From the NCBI GenBank assembly GCA_002786385.1, contig PGCN01000019.1, forward strand, positions 1-64,000: a DNA stretch of 64,000 nt. Reading direction: 5' to 3'. Under the pieces are notes generated by a model. It had not been told where the DNA came from. It saw nothing but the letters and a program-made list of their open reading frames with translations, and did no database searches. The translations under genes were made by a program, and so were the position numbers. This stretch comes from Flavobacterium sp. FEMGT703F (GTDB lineage Bacteria; Bacteroidota; Bacteroidia; Flavobacteriales; Flavobacteriaceae). Shown here piece by piece: positions 30,019 through 41,600 of this stretch. Each line of letters opens with the position of its first letter. The stretch's first letter is position 1.

Positions 30019-30429
30019 TTAATTACTTTGTGTGTTATCTAATTGTCCTAACACGATAGTTACGTGGTTAGAACGTTTTCTAATTCTGTGTGCTCTTCCT
30101 TGTGGAGCCGGACGAAGTCTTTTCAACATCATGCCGCCGTCTACACGGATTTCTTTAACAAATAAGCCTGCTTCCGCTACATTACCTTCAGCATTTTTCT
30201 GTTCCCAGTTGTTGATTGCTGATAATAATAGTTTTTCTAATTTGCGTGAAGCTTCTTTCGAGCTAAATCTTAAAATATTTAAAGCTCTTTCCACTTTCTG
30301 ACCTCTTACCAAGTCTGCTACTAAGCGCATTTTTCTAGGTGAAGTAGGGCAGTTATTTAATTTAGCAAAGGCAATAGACTTGTTAGCCTCTTTTCTTGCG
30401 TCTGCAGTTTCTCTTTTACGAACTCCCAT
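30019..30429 (-). CDS. rplV: Ribosomal protein uL22
   Basis: This 136-residue protein has the tunnel-lining beta hairpin. Marks are [38 protein letters not shown] and [20 protein letters not shown]. It lies 6 bp after rpsS. Confidence 0.98.
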   Translation of the reverse strand: MGVRKRETADARKEANKSIAFAKLNNCPTSPRKMRLVADLVRGQKVERALNILRFSSKEASRKLEKLLLSAINNWEQKNAEGNVAEAGLFVKEIRVDGGMMLKRLRPAPQGRAHRIRKRSNHVTIVLGQLDNTQSN

Positions 30430-30435
30430 TGCTTC

Positions 30436-30714
30436 TTATTTTTTACCTTTATTTTTTGCTCCAGCATGACCTCTAAAAGATCTTGTTGGTGAAAACTCTC
30501 CTAATTTATGTCCTACCATGTTCTCAGTTACATAAACCGGAACAAATTGACGACCATTGTGAACTGCGATAGTTTGTCCTACGAAGTCCGGTGTAATCAT
30601 TGAAGCTCTAGACCAAGTCTTAACCACTCCTTTATTACCTCCGGCAATATTTTCCTGAACTTTTTTATCTAATTTATAGTGAACAAATGGTCCTTTTTTT
30701 AATGAACGTGCCAT
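30436..30714 (-). CDS. rpsS: Ribosomal protein uS19
   Basis: This 92-residue head protein starts [19 protein letters not shown]. It carries [20 protein letters not shown] and [18 protein letters not shown]. It lies 10 bp after rplB. Confidence 0.98.
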   Translation of the reverse strand: MARSLKKGPFVHYKLDKKVQENIAGGNKGVVKTWSRASMITPDFVGQTIAVHNGRQFVPVYVTENMVGHKLGEFSPTRSFRGHAGAKNKGKK

Positions 30715-30724
30715 GTCTATCTAA

Positions 30725-31549
30725 TTATTTCTTTCTGCGTTCTACAATATACTTGTTGCTCGGGTTAACTTTAGAACGAGTTCTGTAACCTTTAGCCGGT
30801 AAACCTTTTCTAGAACGTGGGTGACCTCCAGATGAACGTCCTTCACCACCTCCCATTGGGTGATCTACTGGGTTCATTGCTACCGGTCTTGTTCTTGGTC
30901 TTCTACCTAACCATCTGCTTCTACCTGCTTTACCAGATACGATTAATTGGTGATCAGAGTTAGAAACAGCTCCAATAGTTGCTGAACAAGTTAACAAGAT
31001 CAATCTTGTTTCACCTGAAGGCATTTTGATAGTAGCATATTTTCCGTCTCTTGCCATTAACTGAGCAAATGTACCTGCAGAACGAGCGATAACCGCTCCT
31101 TGTCCAGGGCGCAATTCAATACAAGAAATAACAGTTCCTAAAGGAATCTTGCTTAATGGCAAAGTATTTCCAATTTCAGGAGCTGCACCTTCACCAGACA
31201 CAACTGTTTGTCCTACTTGTAATCCGTTTTGAGCAACAATATAGGTTTTCTCCCCATCTGCATACCACAATAACGCGATAAAAGCTGTTCTGTTTGGATC
31301 GTACTCGATTGATTTCACTGTAGCAGGGATTCCCACTTTAGTTCTTTTAAAATCAATGATACGATACCTTTGTTTGTGACCACCGCCTGTATAACGCATG
31401 GTCATTTTTCCTTGACTATTTCTACCTCCTGAGTTTTTTATCGGTGCTAACAAAGAGCGCTCCGGCTTATCAGTTGTAATGGCGTCAAAACCATTCACAA
31501 CTCTAAAACGCTGACCCGGGGTAATAGGTTTTAATTTTCTAACTGACAT
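30725..31549 (-). CDS. rplB: Ribosomal protein uL2
   Basis: This 274-residue protein is required for peptidyl-transferase-centre assembly. It has the OB and SH3-like domains and the conserved C-terminal region [19 protein letters not shown] with the functionally important His, then [13 protein letters not shown]. It lies 6 bp after rplW. Confidence 0.98.
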   Translation of the reverse strand: MSVRKLKPITPGQRFRVVNGFDAITTDKPERSLLAPIKNSGGRNSQGKMTMRYTGGGHKQRYRIIDFKRTKVGIPATVKSIEYDPNRTAFIALLWYADGEKTYIVAQNGLQVGQTVVSGEGAAPEIGNTLPLSKIPLGTVISCIELRPGQGAVIARSAGTFAQLMARDGKYATIKMPSGETRLILLTCSATIGAVSNSDHQLIVSGKAGRSRWLGRRPRTRPVAMNPVDHPMGGGEGRSSGGHPRSRKGLPAKGYRTRSKVNPSNKYIVERRKK

Positions 31550-31555
31550 TTTCTA

Positions 31556-31846
31556 TTAGATATTATTATAAAAATCTATTGTTTCTCCTTCTTTTACTTG
31601 AACAATTGCTTTTTTGTAAGCATTTGTTTTACCGCTGATTAATCCGCTTTTTGTATATTTTACGGTTCTGTCAGCTCTGTAGTTCATCGTGTTCACATCA
31701 ACAACAGTAATTCCATAAGCAGCCTCTACAGCTTTCTTAATTTGAACTTTGTTGGCTTTTTTGTCAACAACAAAACCAAAACGATTAAAAACCTCACCTT
31801 CTTTGGTGATTTTTTCTGTTATGATAGGTTTAATTATGATACTCAT
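31556..31846 (-). CDS. rplW: Ribosomal protein uL23
   Basis: This 96-residue tunnel-exit protein docks trigger factor and SRP. It starts MSIIIKPIITEKITKEGEVF. It has FVVDKKANKVQIKKAVEAAY and YGITVVDVNTMNYR. It lies 6 bp after rplD. Confidence 0.97.
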   Translation of the reverse strand: MSIIIKPIITEKITKEGEVFNRFGFVVDKKANKVQIKKAVEAAYGITVVDVNTMNYRADRTVKYTKSGLISGKTNAYKKAIVQVKEGETIDFYNNI

Positions 31847-31852
31847 GGCCTG

Positions 31853-32482
31853 TTATTTACTTAAATTTTCAACAATTCCTTCTAAAGAACCTTCAGATAA
31901 CACTAAATTATTAGCGTTTAAAATAGCATAAGTGCTTAATTCTGAGTTAGTTACTACGCTAGAAGCCTTTAAATTGCGTGACGACAAATATACATTTTTA
32001 TTTAAATCACCCAACACGAACAATGATTTTTTGTTCTCTAACCCTAAAGCTTTCAAAACGTTAATGAAATTTTTAGTGTTTGGTGTTTCAAAATTGAAGT
32101 CTTCCACAACTACTAAATTTGACTCTTTTACTTTTAAAGATAAAGCCGATTTACGAGCTAATCTTTTTAAAGTTTTGTTCAATTTGAAAGAGTAGCTTCT
32201 TGGTCTTGGACCGAAAACCGCTCCCCCACCTTTGAACAAAGGACTCTTTTTAGATCCTGCACGAGCAGTACCTGTACCTTTTTGTTTTTTAATCTTACGT
32301 GTACTTCCGGCAACTTCAGCTCTTTCTTTAGCTTTGTGGTTACCTTGTCTTTGATTGGCTAAGTATTGCTTAACATCAAGATATACTGCGTGATTATTTG
32401 GCTCAATGCCGAATACTGAATCAGAAAGTTCAACTTTTCTTCCAGTATCTTTTCCGTTGATATCTAAAACTTTTACTTCCAT
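31853..32482 (-). CDS. rplD: Ribosomal protein uL4
   Basis: This 209-residue protein has a tunnel-lining loop: [40 protein letters not shown] and [19 protein letters not shown]. In E. coli uL4 autoregulates the S10 operon; no such leader is evident here. Its ATG overlaps the rplC TAA by one base, so the two are translationally coupled. Confidence 0.98.
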   Translation of the reverse strand: MEVKVLDINGKDTGRKVELSDSVFGIEPNNHAVYLDVKQYLANQRQGNHKAKERAEVAGSTRKIKKQKGTGTARAGSKKSPLFKGGGAVFGPRPRSYSFKLNKTLKRLARKSALSLKVKESNLVVVEDFNFETPNTKNFINVLKALGLENKKSLFVLGDLNKNVYLSSRNLKASSVVTNSELSTYAILNANNLVLSEGSLEGIVENLSK

Positions 32483-33099
32483 TACTTCTGAATGATTACA
32501 TAAGAGTTTTTGTGTCCAGGAATAGCACCTTTCACCACAAGTAGATTCTTTTCAGCCACTACTTTTAAAACTCTAAGATTTTGTACTTTTACATTATCTC
32601 CTCCCATTCTTCCGGCCATACGCATTCCTTTGAATACACGTGATGGATAAGAAGATGCTCCGACAGATCCCGGCGCTCTTAAACGGTTGTGTTGACCATG
32701 TGTAGATTGTCCAACCCCACCAAAACCGTGACGCTTTACAACCCCTTGGAAACCTTTCCCTTTTGATACACCTTGTACATCAACAAATTCTCCTTCGCTG
32801 AATACTTCCACAGTGATGTTATCACCTAATTTGTAGTTTTCTTCAAATCCTTGGAATTCAACGACTTTTTTCTTAGCAGAAGTACCCGCTTTTTTAAAGT
32901 GACCTAAATCAGCTTTAGTAGCGTGTTTTTCTGATTTGTCATCGAAACCAAGTTGAAGAGCCTCATACCCGTCAACCTCTTTGGTTCTGACTTGGGTAAC
33001 GACACAAGGACCAGCTTCGATTACTGTACAAGGAATGTTTTTCCCGTTTTCATCAAAGATGCTTGTCATGCCGATTTTTTTTCCAATTAACCCAGACAT
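32482..33099 (-). CDS. rplC: Ribosomal protein uL3
   Basis: This 205-residue protein starts [20 protein letters not shown]. It has the loop reaching the peptidyl-transferase centre ([20 protein letters not shown], then [20 protein letters not shown]). It is the first gene of the S10-type unit here, with its own consensus promoter upstream and a terminator separating it from rpsJ. Confidence 0.98.
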   Translation of the reverse strand: MSGLIGKKIGMTSIFDENGKNIPCTVIEAGPCVVTQVRTKEVDGYEALQLGFDDKSEKHATKADLGHFKKAGTSAKKKVVEFQGFEENYKLGDNITVEVFSEGEFVDVQGVSKGKGFQGVVKRHGFGGVGQSTHGQHNRLRAPGSVGASSYPSRVFKGMRMAGRMGGDNVKVQNLRVLKVVAEKNLLVVKGAIPGHKNSYVIIQK

Positions 33100-33158
33100 A
33101 TTAAACTTATTTTAAATTACTAATTTTTGAATAGGGCATACTACCCCAATCGAGCGTG

Positions 33159-33189
33159 CAAAAGTATAATAATTATTTTAGAATGCAAA
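33159..33189 (-). promoter_or_regulatory. Promoter of the rplC-rplQ transcription unit
   Basis: On the minus strand, TTTG (33186-33189), a 19-nt spacer and TACTTTTG (33159-33166) form a full match to the Bacteroidota consensus. It predicts a leader of about 50 nt before the rplC ATG. Confidence 0.8.
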
Positions 33190-33300
33190 CTATTGATTAT
33201 CCTTTTTTTAAGATTTTTTTAAACTAGTCACAAAACCGCAAAAAACACCTTAAAACCGGATAAAACAAACTAAAAAAACACTACACCGAAGCTCTCTAAA

Positions 33301-33338
33301 TAAAAAATCCGTCTCGTTCACTAAACGAGACGGATTTA
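33301..33338 (-). terminator. Terminator between rpsJ and rplC
   Basis: A perfect 14-bp stem, AAATCCGTCTCGTT (33305-33318) / AACGAGACGGATTT (33324-33337), has loop CACTA. Its minus-strand continuation is T-rich, and it lies 20 bp after the rpsJ stop codon. Confidence 0.9.
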
Positions 33339-33357
33339 ATTTTACATCATACTAGAA

Positions 33358-33663
33358 TCAGACTTTGATTTCCACTTCTACACCGCTAGGCAATTCAAGC
33401 TTCATTAAAGCATCAATTGTTTTTGATGAAGAACTGTAGATATCTAATAATCTTTTGTATGAACTTACTTCGAACTGCTCTCTCGCTTTTTTGTTAACGT
33501 GCGGAGAACGCAATACAGTAAATATTTTTTTGTGCGTAGGTAACGGAATTGGACCTGTTACAACAGCACCTGTGCTTTTCACAGTTTTTACGATTTTCTC
33601 AGCTGATTTATCAACCAACATGTGATCGTAAGACTTTAATTTTATTCTAATTTTTTGACTCAT
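33358..33663 (-). CDS. rpsJ: Ribosomal protein uS10
   Basis: This 101-residue head protein, also the NusE antitermination factor, starts [20 protein letters not shown]. It has [20 protein letters not shown] and ending [10 protein letters not shown]. Here it is the last gene of an rpsL-rpsG-fusA-rpsJ unit rather than the first gene of the S10 unit: it lies 11 bp after fusA and is followed at once by a strong terminator. Confidence 0.98.
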   Translation of the reverse strand: MSQKIRIKLKSYDHMLVDKSAEKIVKTVKSTGAVVTGPIPLPTHKKIFTVLRSPHVNKKAREQFEVSSYKRLLDIYSSSSKTIDALMKLELPSGVEVEIKV

Positions 33664-33674
33664 CTTGATAAAAA

Positions 33675-35831
33675 TTAAGCGTTACCTTTTGCTTTTTTAA
33701 TTACTTCTTCAGAAATGTTAGAAGGAGTTTGTTCGTAGTGAGAGAACTCCATAGTAGATGTTGCTCTACCTGAAGATAATGTTCTTAAGGTTGTTACATA
33801 ACCGAACATCTCTGACAACGGAACGTGTGCCTTGATTGTTTTAGCACCTGCTCTGTCACCCATGTCATTCACTTGACCTCTTCTTCTGTTCAAATCTCCT
33901 ACGATATCTCCCATGTTTTCTTCAGGAGTAATCACTTCAATTTTCATGATTGGCTCAAGAATTACAGCTCCGGCAGCCTTAGCCACTTCTTTGTAACCCA
34001 TTTTAGCAGCCAACTCGAAAGAAAGTGCATCAGAATCTACCGGGTGGTAAGAACCGTCTAATAAAGTAACTTTCAAACTATCTACAGTGTATCCGGCTAA
34101 CGGACCTGTTTTCATAGCTTCTCTGAAACCTTTCTCAACAGCAGGAATATATTCTTTAGGAACGTTTCCACCTTTTACTTCGTTAACAAATTGTAATCCA
34201 ACAAATGGTTTACCATCTATAACGTCAGCAGGCTCTAAACGGAATACAATATCTCCGAATTTACCACGTCCACCAGATTGTTTTTTGTAAACTTCTCTGT
34301 GTTGTGCCGATTTAGTGAATGCTTCTTTGTACTCTACCTGAGGCTCACCTTGGTTAACTTCCACTTTAAACTCACGTTTCATACGATCAACAAGGATGTC
34401 TAAGTGCAACTCACCCATACCTGAAATAATCGTTTGACCTGAAGCTTCGTCAGTTCTAACGGTAAATGTAGGATCTTCTTCAGCTAATTTAGCCAAAGCC
34501 ATACCCATTTTATCAACGTCAGCTTTAGTTTTTGGCTCGATAGCGATACCAATTACCGGATCAGGGAATTTCATAGATTCAAGAATGATTGGGTGTTTTT
34601 CATCACACATAGTATCACCGGTCTTGATATCTTTAAATCCAACAGCAGCTCCAATATCACCTGCCTCGATATATTCGATTGGGTTTTGTTTGTTAGCGTG
34701 CATTTGGTAGATACGAGAAATTCTTTCTTTGTTTCCTGAACGCGTGTTCAAAATGTAAGAACCTGCATCTAAACGACCTGAATAAGCACGGAAGAAAGCC
34801 AAACGACCAACGTAAGGGTCAGTTGCAATCTTAAATGCCAAAGCAGCAAACGGCTCTTTTACATCAGGACGACGAATAATTTTAGTTTGATCTTCTTCTA
34901 ATAAATCAGCATCATCAGGGTGAATTCCTTCGATACCTTCTTTATCTAACGGAGAAGGCAAATATTTACATACAGCATCCAACATAAATTGAACACCTTT
35001 GTTTTTGAAAGATGAACCAGCAATCATCGGGATGATAGCCATATCAATTGTAGCAGCTCTTAATGCATTGTTGATTTCTTCCTCAGTGATTGAGTTTTCA
35101 TCTTCCATGTATTTGTCAAGTAGATTTTCATCATACTCAGCAACTGCTTCAATCAAGGTTGAACGGTAAGCTTTTACTTCATCCACCATATCAGCAGGAA
35201 TATCTACAATATCAAAAGTTGCCCCTTGCGTTGCGTCATGCCATATGATAGCTTGGTTTTTTACTAAGTCAACCACTCCTTTAAAGTCATTTTCTTCACC
35301 GATTGGCAAAGTAATCGCAACAGCGTTAGACTTCAACATATCTCTAACTTGTTGACAAACATTTAAGAAGTTAGAACCTTGACGGTCCATTTTGTTAACG
35401 AATCCCATACGTGGAACTCTATATTGATCCGCTAATCTCCAGTTGGTTTCTGATTGAGGCTCAACACCATCAACAGCAGAAAACAAGAAAACTAATCCAT
35501 CCAATACACGCAATGAACGGTTTACTTCTACAGTAAAGTCAACGTGTCCCGGGGTATCAATAATATTAAAGTGGTACGGTTTTGTATCCGGAGTTGCTTT
35601 ACCTTGGATAGTTGGGAAGTTCCACTCACAAGTGGTTGCAGCAGAAGTAATAGTAATCCCTCTTTCCTGCTCTTGCGCCATCCAGTCCATTGTTGCAGCA
35701 CCATCGTGCACCTCACCAATTTTGTGTGATTTTCCGGTATAGAATAATATACGCTCAGTAGTTGTTGTTTTACCAGCATCAATGTGAGCCGCAATTCCGA
35801 TATTTCTTGTAAATTTTAAATCTCTAGCCAT
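33675..35831 (-). CDS. fusA: Translation elongation factor G
   Basis: EF-G is the GTPase that drives ribosomal translocation. The 718-residue protein has the G1 loop [19 protein letters not shown], switch I around [14 protein letters not shown]3 [21 protein letters not shown]4 NKMDR, and the domain II-V landmarks [27 protein letters not shown] and [20 protein letters not shown]. It lies between rpsG and rpsJ, the usual str-operon place. Confidence 0.99.
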   Translation of the reverse strand: MARDLKFTRNIGIAAHIDAGKTTTTERILFYTGKSHKIGEVHDGAATMDWMAQEQERGITITSAATTCEWNFPTIQGKATPDTKPYHFNIIDTPGHVDFTVEVNRSLRVLDGLVFLFSAVDGVEPQSETNWRLADQYRVPRMGFVNKMDRQGSNFLNVCQQVRDMLKSNAVAITLPIGEENDFKGVVDLVKNQAIIWHDATQGATFDIVDIPADMVDEVKAYRSTLIEAVAEYDENLLDKYMEDENSITEEEINNALRAATIDMAIIPMIAGSSFKNKGVQFMLDAVCKYLPSPLDKEGIEGIHPDDADLLEEDQTKIIRRPDVKEPFAALAFKIATDPYVGRLAFFRAYSGRLDAGSYILNTRSGNKERISRIYQMHANKQNPIEYIEAGDIGAAVGFKDIKTGDTMCDEKHPIILESMKFPDPVIGIAIEPKTKADVDKMGMALAKLAEEDPTFTVRTDEASGQTIISGMGELHLDILVDRMKREFKVEVNQGEPQVEYKEAFTKSAQHREVYKKQSGGRGKFGDIVFRLEPADVIDGKPFVGLQFVNEVKGGNVPKEYIPAVEKGFREAMKTGPLAGYTVDSLKVTLLDGSYHPVDSDALSFELAAKMGYKEVAKAAGAVILEPIMKIEVITPEENMGDIVGDLNRRRGQVNDMGDRAGAKTIKAHVPLSEMFGYVTTLRTLSSGRATSTMEFSHYEQTPSNISEEVIKKAKGNA

Positions 35832-35841
35832 TTCTTAAATA

Positions 35842-36318
35842 TTAAAATCTAAAGTGAGAGAATGCTTTGTTTGCTTCTGCCATTTTGTGAGTATCCATTC
35901 TCTTTTTAACAGCAGCACCTTCTTCTTTAGCCGCAGCTAAGATTTCAGAGGCTAATTTTCCGGCCATTGATTTTTCATTTCTTTTTCTAGCATAAAGTAT
36001 CATCCACTTCATAGCCATAGAAATTTTTCTGTCCGGTCTGATTTGCATCGGAATTTGGAAGGTAGCTCCACCTACTCTACGACTACGTACTTCTACGTGA
36101 GGCATAACGTTTGTTAAAGCATCTTTCCAAACTTCTAATGATGTTTTTTCATCATTGTTCTTTTTAGCTTCTACGATATCAATTGCATCATAGAATACTT
36201 TGAAAGCTGTTGATTTCTTACCGTCCCACATTAAGTTGTTTACAAAACGTGTTACCAATTGGTCGTTAAACCTTGGATCTGGTAAAAGTGGTCTTTTCTT
36301 TGCCGCTCTTTTTCTCAT
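35842..36318 (-). CDS. rpsG: Ribosomal protein uS7
   Basis: This 158-residue head-assembly initiator starts [19 protein letters not shown]. It has [20 protein letters not shown] and [20 protein letters not shown]. It lies 10 bp before fusA and 25 bp after rpsL. Confidence 0.98.
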   Translation of the reverse strand: MRKRAAKKRPLLPDPRFNDQLVTRFVNNLMWDGKKSTAFKVFYDAIDIVEAKKNNDEKTSLEVWKDALTNVMPHVEVRSRRVGGATFQIPMQIRPDRKISMAMKWMILYARKRNEKSMAGKLASEILAAAKEEGAAVKKRMDTHKMAEANKAFSHFRF

Positions 36319-36343
36319 GTCTTTTCTTTAAAAGTTTTTAAAA

Positions 36344-36727
36344 TTACTTTTTAGCTTCTTTTGGGCGTTTAGCACCGTACTTAGATCTTCTTTGTGTTCT
36401 TCCTGCTACACCTGAGGTATCAAGCGCACCACGCACAATGTGGTATCTAACTCCTGGTAAATCTTTTACCCTTCCGCCTCTCACTAATACTATCGAGTGC
36501 TCTTGTAAATTGTGTCCTTCTCCAGGGATGTAAGCATTCACTTCATTTCCGTTAGTCAAACGTACACGCGCTACTTTACGCATCGCAGAGTTTGGCTTTT
36601 TAGGAGTAGTAGTGTAAACACGCGTACAAACACCTCTTCTTTGAGGACAAGAATCTAAAGCAACCGATTTACTCTTCTTAGTGATTTGAGTTCTTCCTGT
36701 TCTTACTAATTGTTGAATTGTTGGCAT
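36344..36727 (-). CDS. rpsL: Ribosomal protein uS12
   Basis: This 127-residue decoding-centre protein starts [20 protein letters not shown]. It has [38 protein letters not shown] and [16 protein letters not shown]. The lysines at the known streptomycin-resistance positions (KKPNSA and KDLPGV) are the wild-type residues. It is the first gene of the ribosomal run, preceded by a consensus promoter. Confidence 0.98.
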
Positions 36728-36761
36728 AATTAAATACTAAAATTTCTTTATTTATTAAAAT

Positions 36762-36811
36762 CCCCCTTTTTTAGGGGTTGCAAATGTAGTAATTATTTTT
36801 ATCGAAACAAA
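36762..36811 (-). promoter_or_regulatory. rpsL promoter and 5'-end hairpin
   Basis: TTTG (36808-36811), a 19-nt spacer and TACATTTG (36781-36788) on the minus strand match the consensus fully. The predicted transcript begins within or just before CCCC-TAAAAAA-GGGG (36777-36762), so the leader would open with a 4-bp G-C hairpin. It continues about 35 nt to the rpsL ATG. Confidence 0.78.
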
Positions 36812-36902
36812 TCTTAATTAATTAATTTTCAAATAGATTCTTTTTAGATTTGATTAACCGTAATAAAAAGAGTTTTTTTTCGTTATTTTGAAGCAAAGCT
36901 CT

Positions 36903-38576
36903 ATGCGATTGAAAAAGATATTCTTTCTTATTTTCTTGTCCCTCTTTGGCGGAAAAACCGCTGCTCAAAACTTGTACTTGAAAATTTCCGGCAGCAATGA
37001 CAGCGAAACCAAAATCATCGACAGTATTGGCTATGAAAAAAAACACAAATCTCTAAAATCCATTACCGAAGAAAATATTTTACTTACAGAAAAGCTAAAT
37101 AAGAAAGGCTATCTGGATTGTAAAATCGTCGAAACCCATAAAGTTAACGACTCTGTTTTTACACACAAATACCAACTCGAAAACAGAATTAAATATGCGC
37201 GCATATATATAGGTATAAATTTTCAGGAATTTATCCCCGAAAACTTCTCCTTCAAGAACGATTCTGTAACCTTGCCTTTTGAGGAAATAGAATTTTTATT
37301 AAACACTGTAACAAGACAATTAGAGAATAAGGGTTTCGCAATGACCAAAGCCAAACTTTCCTCCATTGAAAAACAACCTCATTTCATTACCGCTTCTCTA
37401 TCGGTAAATACAGAAATAAAAAGAAGCATCAACAACATAGTCATAAACGGTTATCCTAAATTTCCCGAAGGCCACAAAAAAAATATCTTGCGTCTGCACA
37501 AGAACAAAACCTTCAACCAAAAAAGCTTAGAAAAAATTTATACTGATTTTGAAAAATACCGCTTTGTCAAACAGCAAAAATATCCCGAAATTTTGTTTAC
37601 CAAGGATTCCACTAAAATCTATGTTTACTTAGAAAAAGCAAAACCAAACTCATTTGACGGATATCTTGGATTCACCAATGACGAAAAAGACAAATTGGTT
37701 GTCAGCGGCTACTTGGATTTAATCCTTAATAACATTCTAAATTCGGGTGAAAAAATTGCGCTTTATTGGAAAAGCGATGGGCAAGACCAAAAAACGTTCA
37801 ACCTCAGTTTGGAACTTCCATATCTATTCAAAAGCCCTTTCGGAATGAAAGCCGACTTGAATATTTTCAAACAAGACAGCACCTTTCAAAATACCAGAAC
37901 CAATTTAGAAATCGGCTACTACTTTAACTACAACACCCGAATATACTTAGGTTATCAGTCAACAGAGTCAAGCGACATTCAAAACATAAATTCAACTACT
38001 ATTAACGACTTTGAAAGCACTTTTCTAACCTCGTCTTTGGAATTCACCAATTTTAATAATACTGATTTTTTATTCCCGGAAAAAACCAACATCAATCTTA
38101 AAGTAGGAAACGGAAAGAGAAACGCCAATTCCGGTAACGACAACCAATTTTTTATAAGCTTACTAGCCAAACACAATTTTTATCTGAACCCAAAAAATAT
38201 CATACAAGTTAAAACCCAGAATTTCTATTTAAAAAGCAACCGCTACATCACCAATGAGCTTTACAGATTCGGAGGCATAAATTCCGTACGCGGGTTCAAC
38301 GAAAACAGCCTTCAAGCCAACACAATTACTACTTTACTTACCGAATACCGTTATATCGCAACTTCAAATTTATATGTCCACACCATACTCGACTATGGTT
38401 ACTTTAACGACACCACTACAAATACCAAAGAAAATCTTTTGGGACTTGGTTTTGGATTCGGATTATTAACTAAAAACGGTCTTTTCAATATCATCTACGC
38501 AAACGGCAGTACTAAAAATCAAGATGCCAAACTATCAAATTCAATAGTTCACATCAGCTTTAAAGCTAATTTTTAA
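36903..38576 (+). CDS. Omp85-like (BamA/TamA-type) outer-membrane protein with POTRA-like region
   Basis: The 557-residue protein starts at MRLKKIFFLIFLSLFGGKTAAQ, a signal peptide; five open codons upstream are ignored. Residues about 30-260 form periplasmic POTRA-like modules (for example INNIVINGYPKFPEGHKKNI ... FNQKSLEKIYTDFEKYRFV). The rest is a predicted 16-strand barrel with alternating polar and hydrophobic strands and a terminal Phe. The motif SVRGFNENSL is the VRGF loop that defines Omp85 proteins, which insert or export outer-membrane substrates. It is too short for BamA itself (about 850 residues in this phylum), so a TamA- or TpsB-like role is more likely. It is divergent from rpsL and 95 bp upstream of the SusC gene, on the same strand. 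Confidence 0.82.
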   Translation: MRLKKIFFLIFLSLFGGKTAAQNLYLKISGSNDSETKIIDSIGYEKKHKSLKSITEENILLTEKLNKKGYLDCKIVETHKVNDSVFTHKYQLENRIKYARIYIGINFQEFIPENFSFKNDSVTLPFEEIEFLLNTVTRQLENKGFAMTKAKLSSIEKQPHFITASLSVNTEIKRSINNIVINGYPKFPEGHKKNILRLHKNKTFNQKSLEKIYTDFEKYRFVKQQKYPEILFTKDSTKIYVYLEKAKPNSFDGYLGFTNDEKDKLVVSGYLDLILNNILNSGEKIALYWKSDGQDQKTFNLSLELPYLFKSPFGMKADLNIFKQDSTFQNTRTNLEIGYYFNYNTRIYLGYQSTESSDIQNINSTTINDFESTFLTSSLEFTNFNNTDFLFPEKTNINLKVGNGKRNANSGNDNQFFISLLAKHNFYLNPKNIIQVKTQNFYLKSNRYITNELYRFGGINSVRGFNENSLQANTITTLLTEYRYIATSNLYVHTILDYGYFNDTTTNTKENLLGLGFGFGLLTKNGLFNIIYANGSTKNQDAKLSNSIVHISFKANF

Positions 38577-38671
38577 ATAATTAAAGAATTAAGAATAAAA
38601 GTTAACATTTCATTAGGATTTTTAAGAATTATTTAAGACTTTTGGTTTACTAATTATAACCAAATTAAATA

Positions 38672-41600
38672 ATGAAAACAAAGTTAAATGGATTCTTGAC
38701 GCTTTTTATAGCGTTATTGGTGCAAATTTCTTTTGCACAAGAGAGGATTGTTACTGGTGTTGTTACTGATAACAGCGGTATGCCTATTCCGGGAGTTAAT
38801 GTTCTTGTTAAAGGGACTAAGTTGGGAACTCAAACCGATTTTGACGGTAAGTTCAGCATTAGTGCTTCTCCAACACAGACATTAGTTTTTAATTATGTCG
38901 GCATGAAATCACAAGAAATTGTGGCTTCTTCGGCAACAATCAACGTTAAAATGATGGATGCGGCCGTTGAGCTTGAGGGCGTTGTAGTAACGGCTTTAGG
39001 CGTTAAAAAGTCAGAGAAGGCCGTAACCTATGCCGCTCAATCTGTAAAAGGAGGTGCTTTAACTGAGGCGAGAGAATCAAATTTAGTAAATGCCTTATCC
39101 GGTAGAGTTGCGGGGGTTCAAGTAACCAATTCATCAGGAGCTGTAGGATCTTCCTCAAGAATTGTTTTGAGAGGTGCTTCTACTATTACAGGTAACAATG
39201 AGGCTTTATTTGTTATAGATGGTGTTCCTTTTGATAATACCAGCTACGGTAACTCAGGTTCAGGCGGAGGTAGAGACTTACCTAATGGTGCTGCCAGTAT
39301 CAATCCTGATGACATTGAATCAGTTACTGTATTAAAAGGACCAACTGCTGCTGCACTTTACGGTATTCGTGCCAGTAAAGGGGTTGTTTTAATCAATACA
39401 AAATCTGGAAAGAAAAAAGACAAGTTCGAAGTTTCTTTCAACACAAATACCACTTTCTCTAACCCATTGGTTTTACCAAACTTCCAAAACTCTTACGGTC
39501 AAGGAGCAACTTCAGATTATTTTGAATTTGTTGATGGTGCCGGAGGCGGATACAACGATGGTGTTGACGAAAGCTGGGGACCTGCTTTGGACAGAGGTCT
39601 TTCTTTTGTTCAATGGGACTCATACAAAAACGGCGGATTACCTACTCCATGGGTTTCTCATCCTGACAACGTTAAAGATTTCTATGAAACAGGTGTTGCA
39701 CAAACCAATAACGTATCTATCGTTAGTGGTGGTGAAAATTCAAACTTCAGATTATCCATTGGAAACAGTGATGAAAAAGGGATGATTCCTTTTACTGAAT
39801 TCAAAAAATTCAATGTAGGTTTTAATGGAAACATGAACCTAGGCAAAAAATTATCTGCCGGTATCAGCATGACTTACTTCAACAACAAAAGTGATAATTT
39901 ACCAGTTGTTGGTTATTCAAGTCAAAACGTAGTTCAACAGTTTATTTGGTCTGCTCGTAACGTTAATTTCTCTGACTTAAAAGACTGGAGAAACTTACCT
40001 TTGGCTGGTGCTAACACACCTGCTGCAGGTACTCCATTAAACTGGAACACCAATTTCCAAAACAACCCTTATTGGCATTTGGAAACCAACATCAATACTT
40101 TTGATCAAGACAGAATTACCGGTAATACATTCTTAAACTTCAAGTTTACAGACAACTTATCAATCAACGGTAAATTGATGTTAGACCAATATTCACAAAG
40201 AGAAACTTTGAGAAACGAAAAAGGTTCTAACGAGAATATTGACGGTTACTATGCTGAAATTGCCAGAAGATATTCTGAGATCAACGCTGAAGCCATCTTA
40301 ACTTACCAAAGAAATTTAACCACTGATTTGGCTTTGACCATCAATGCCGGTATGAACTCTATGAAAAGAGTAAGTACAAGACAATTAGGAGAATTAAGCG
40401 GCGGTTTAGAGTTACCGGGCCTATTTACATTATCTAACGTAAAATCCGGAACTACTCCAACTATCGACAGTGATTATACAGAGCAAAGAATCAACAGTGT
40501 TCTTGGATTCGGACAATTATCATACAAAGGCTATGCTTTCCTTGATTTCTCAGGACGTAATGACTGGGCGAGTGTATTGCCTTCTCAAAACAACTCTTTC
40601 TTCTACCCTGCAGTAACAGGATCATTAGTTCTTTCTGAGTTAGCTGACTTTTCTAAAGCTAAAATCAGTTATGCTAAAATTAGAGGAGGTTGGTCAAAAG
40701 TTGGAGGTATCGGACCTTTAGACCCATACAGCTTAAACAGAACTTTTGCTTTAAGCAATAACAACTTTGGTACTATTTCTTCTGTGCCTAACACGCAATG
40801 GAACCCTAACTTAAAACCAGAAAGTACTACTGGAGTTGAGTTCGGATTAGACTTAAACGCGTTCAACAACAGAGTTCGTTTTAGTGCTACCTATTATGAT
40901 CAGACCAGTAAAGACTTAATCTTACCATTACAAATTGATGGAGCTTCAGGATTTACCTCTTCTTGGGAAAATGCCGGAGAAATGAATAACAAAGGTATTG
41001 AGTTACAATTAGGTGCTACGGTATTGAAAAAAGGAGATTTCTCTTTTGATGTAGACTTGAACTTTGCTAAAAACAAAAACGAAGTGGTTAGCTTAGGTTT
41101 GACTGATGCCTATGTATTAGGCGGTCAATGGGATATGGAATTACAAGCCCGTGTAGGCGAAGCTTATGGATCAATCGTTGGATATCCTTTCTTAAGAAAT
41201 GATGCCGGTCAAATAATTTATGAGAACGGTTTACCTCAAGTTAACAACACCGAAAAAGTTGTATTAGGAAATATTACTCCTGATTGGACAGGAGGTGCTA
41301 ACTTTACTTTCAAATACAAAAACTTCGATTTAAGCACTTTGATTGATGCTAAAATGGGTGGTGACATCTTCTCTATGACTTATATGTGGGGTAGATATGC
41401 CGGAACATTGGAAGAGTCTTTAATCGGTAGAGAAACCGGTGTAATCGGAAATGGTGTAGTTTCAGACGGCAACGGTGGATATACTCCAAACAACGTAGTG
41501 GTAGATGCTAAAACATTCAATCAAACAGCCTACGATTACTCAAACTTTACAGAAAGTGGAGTATTTGATGCCAGTTATGTAAAACTTAGACAAATTGTTT

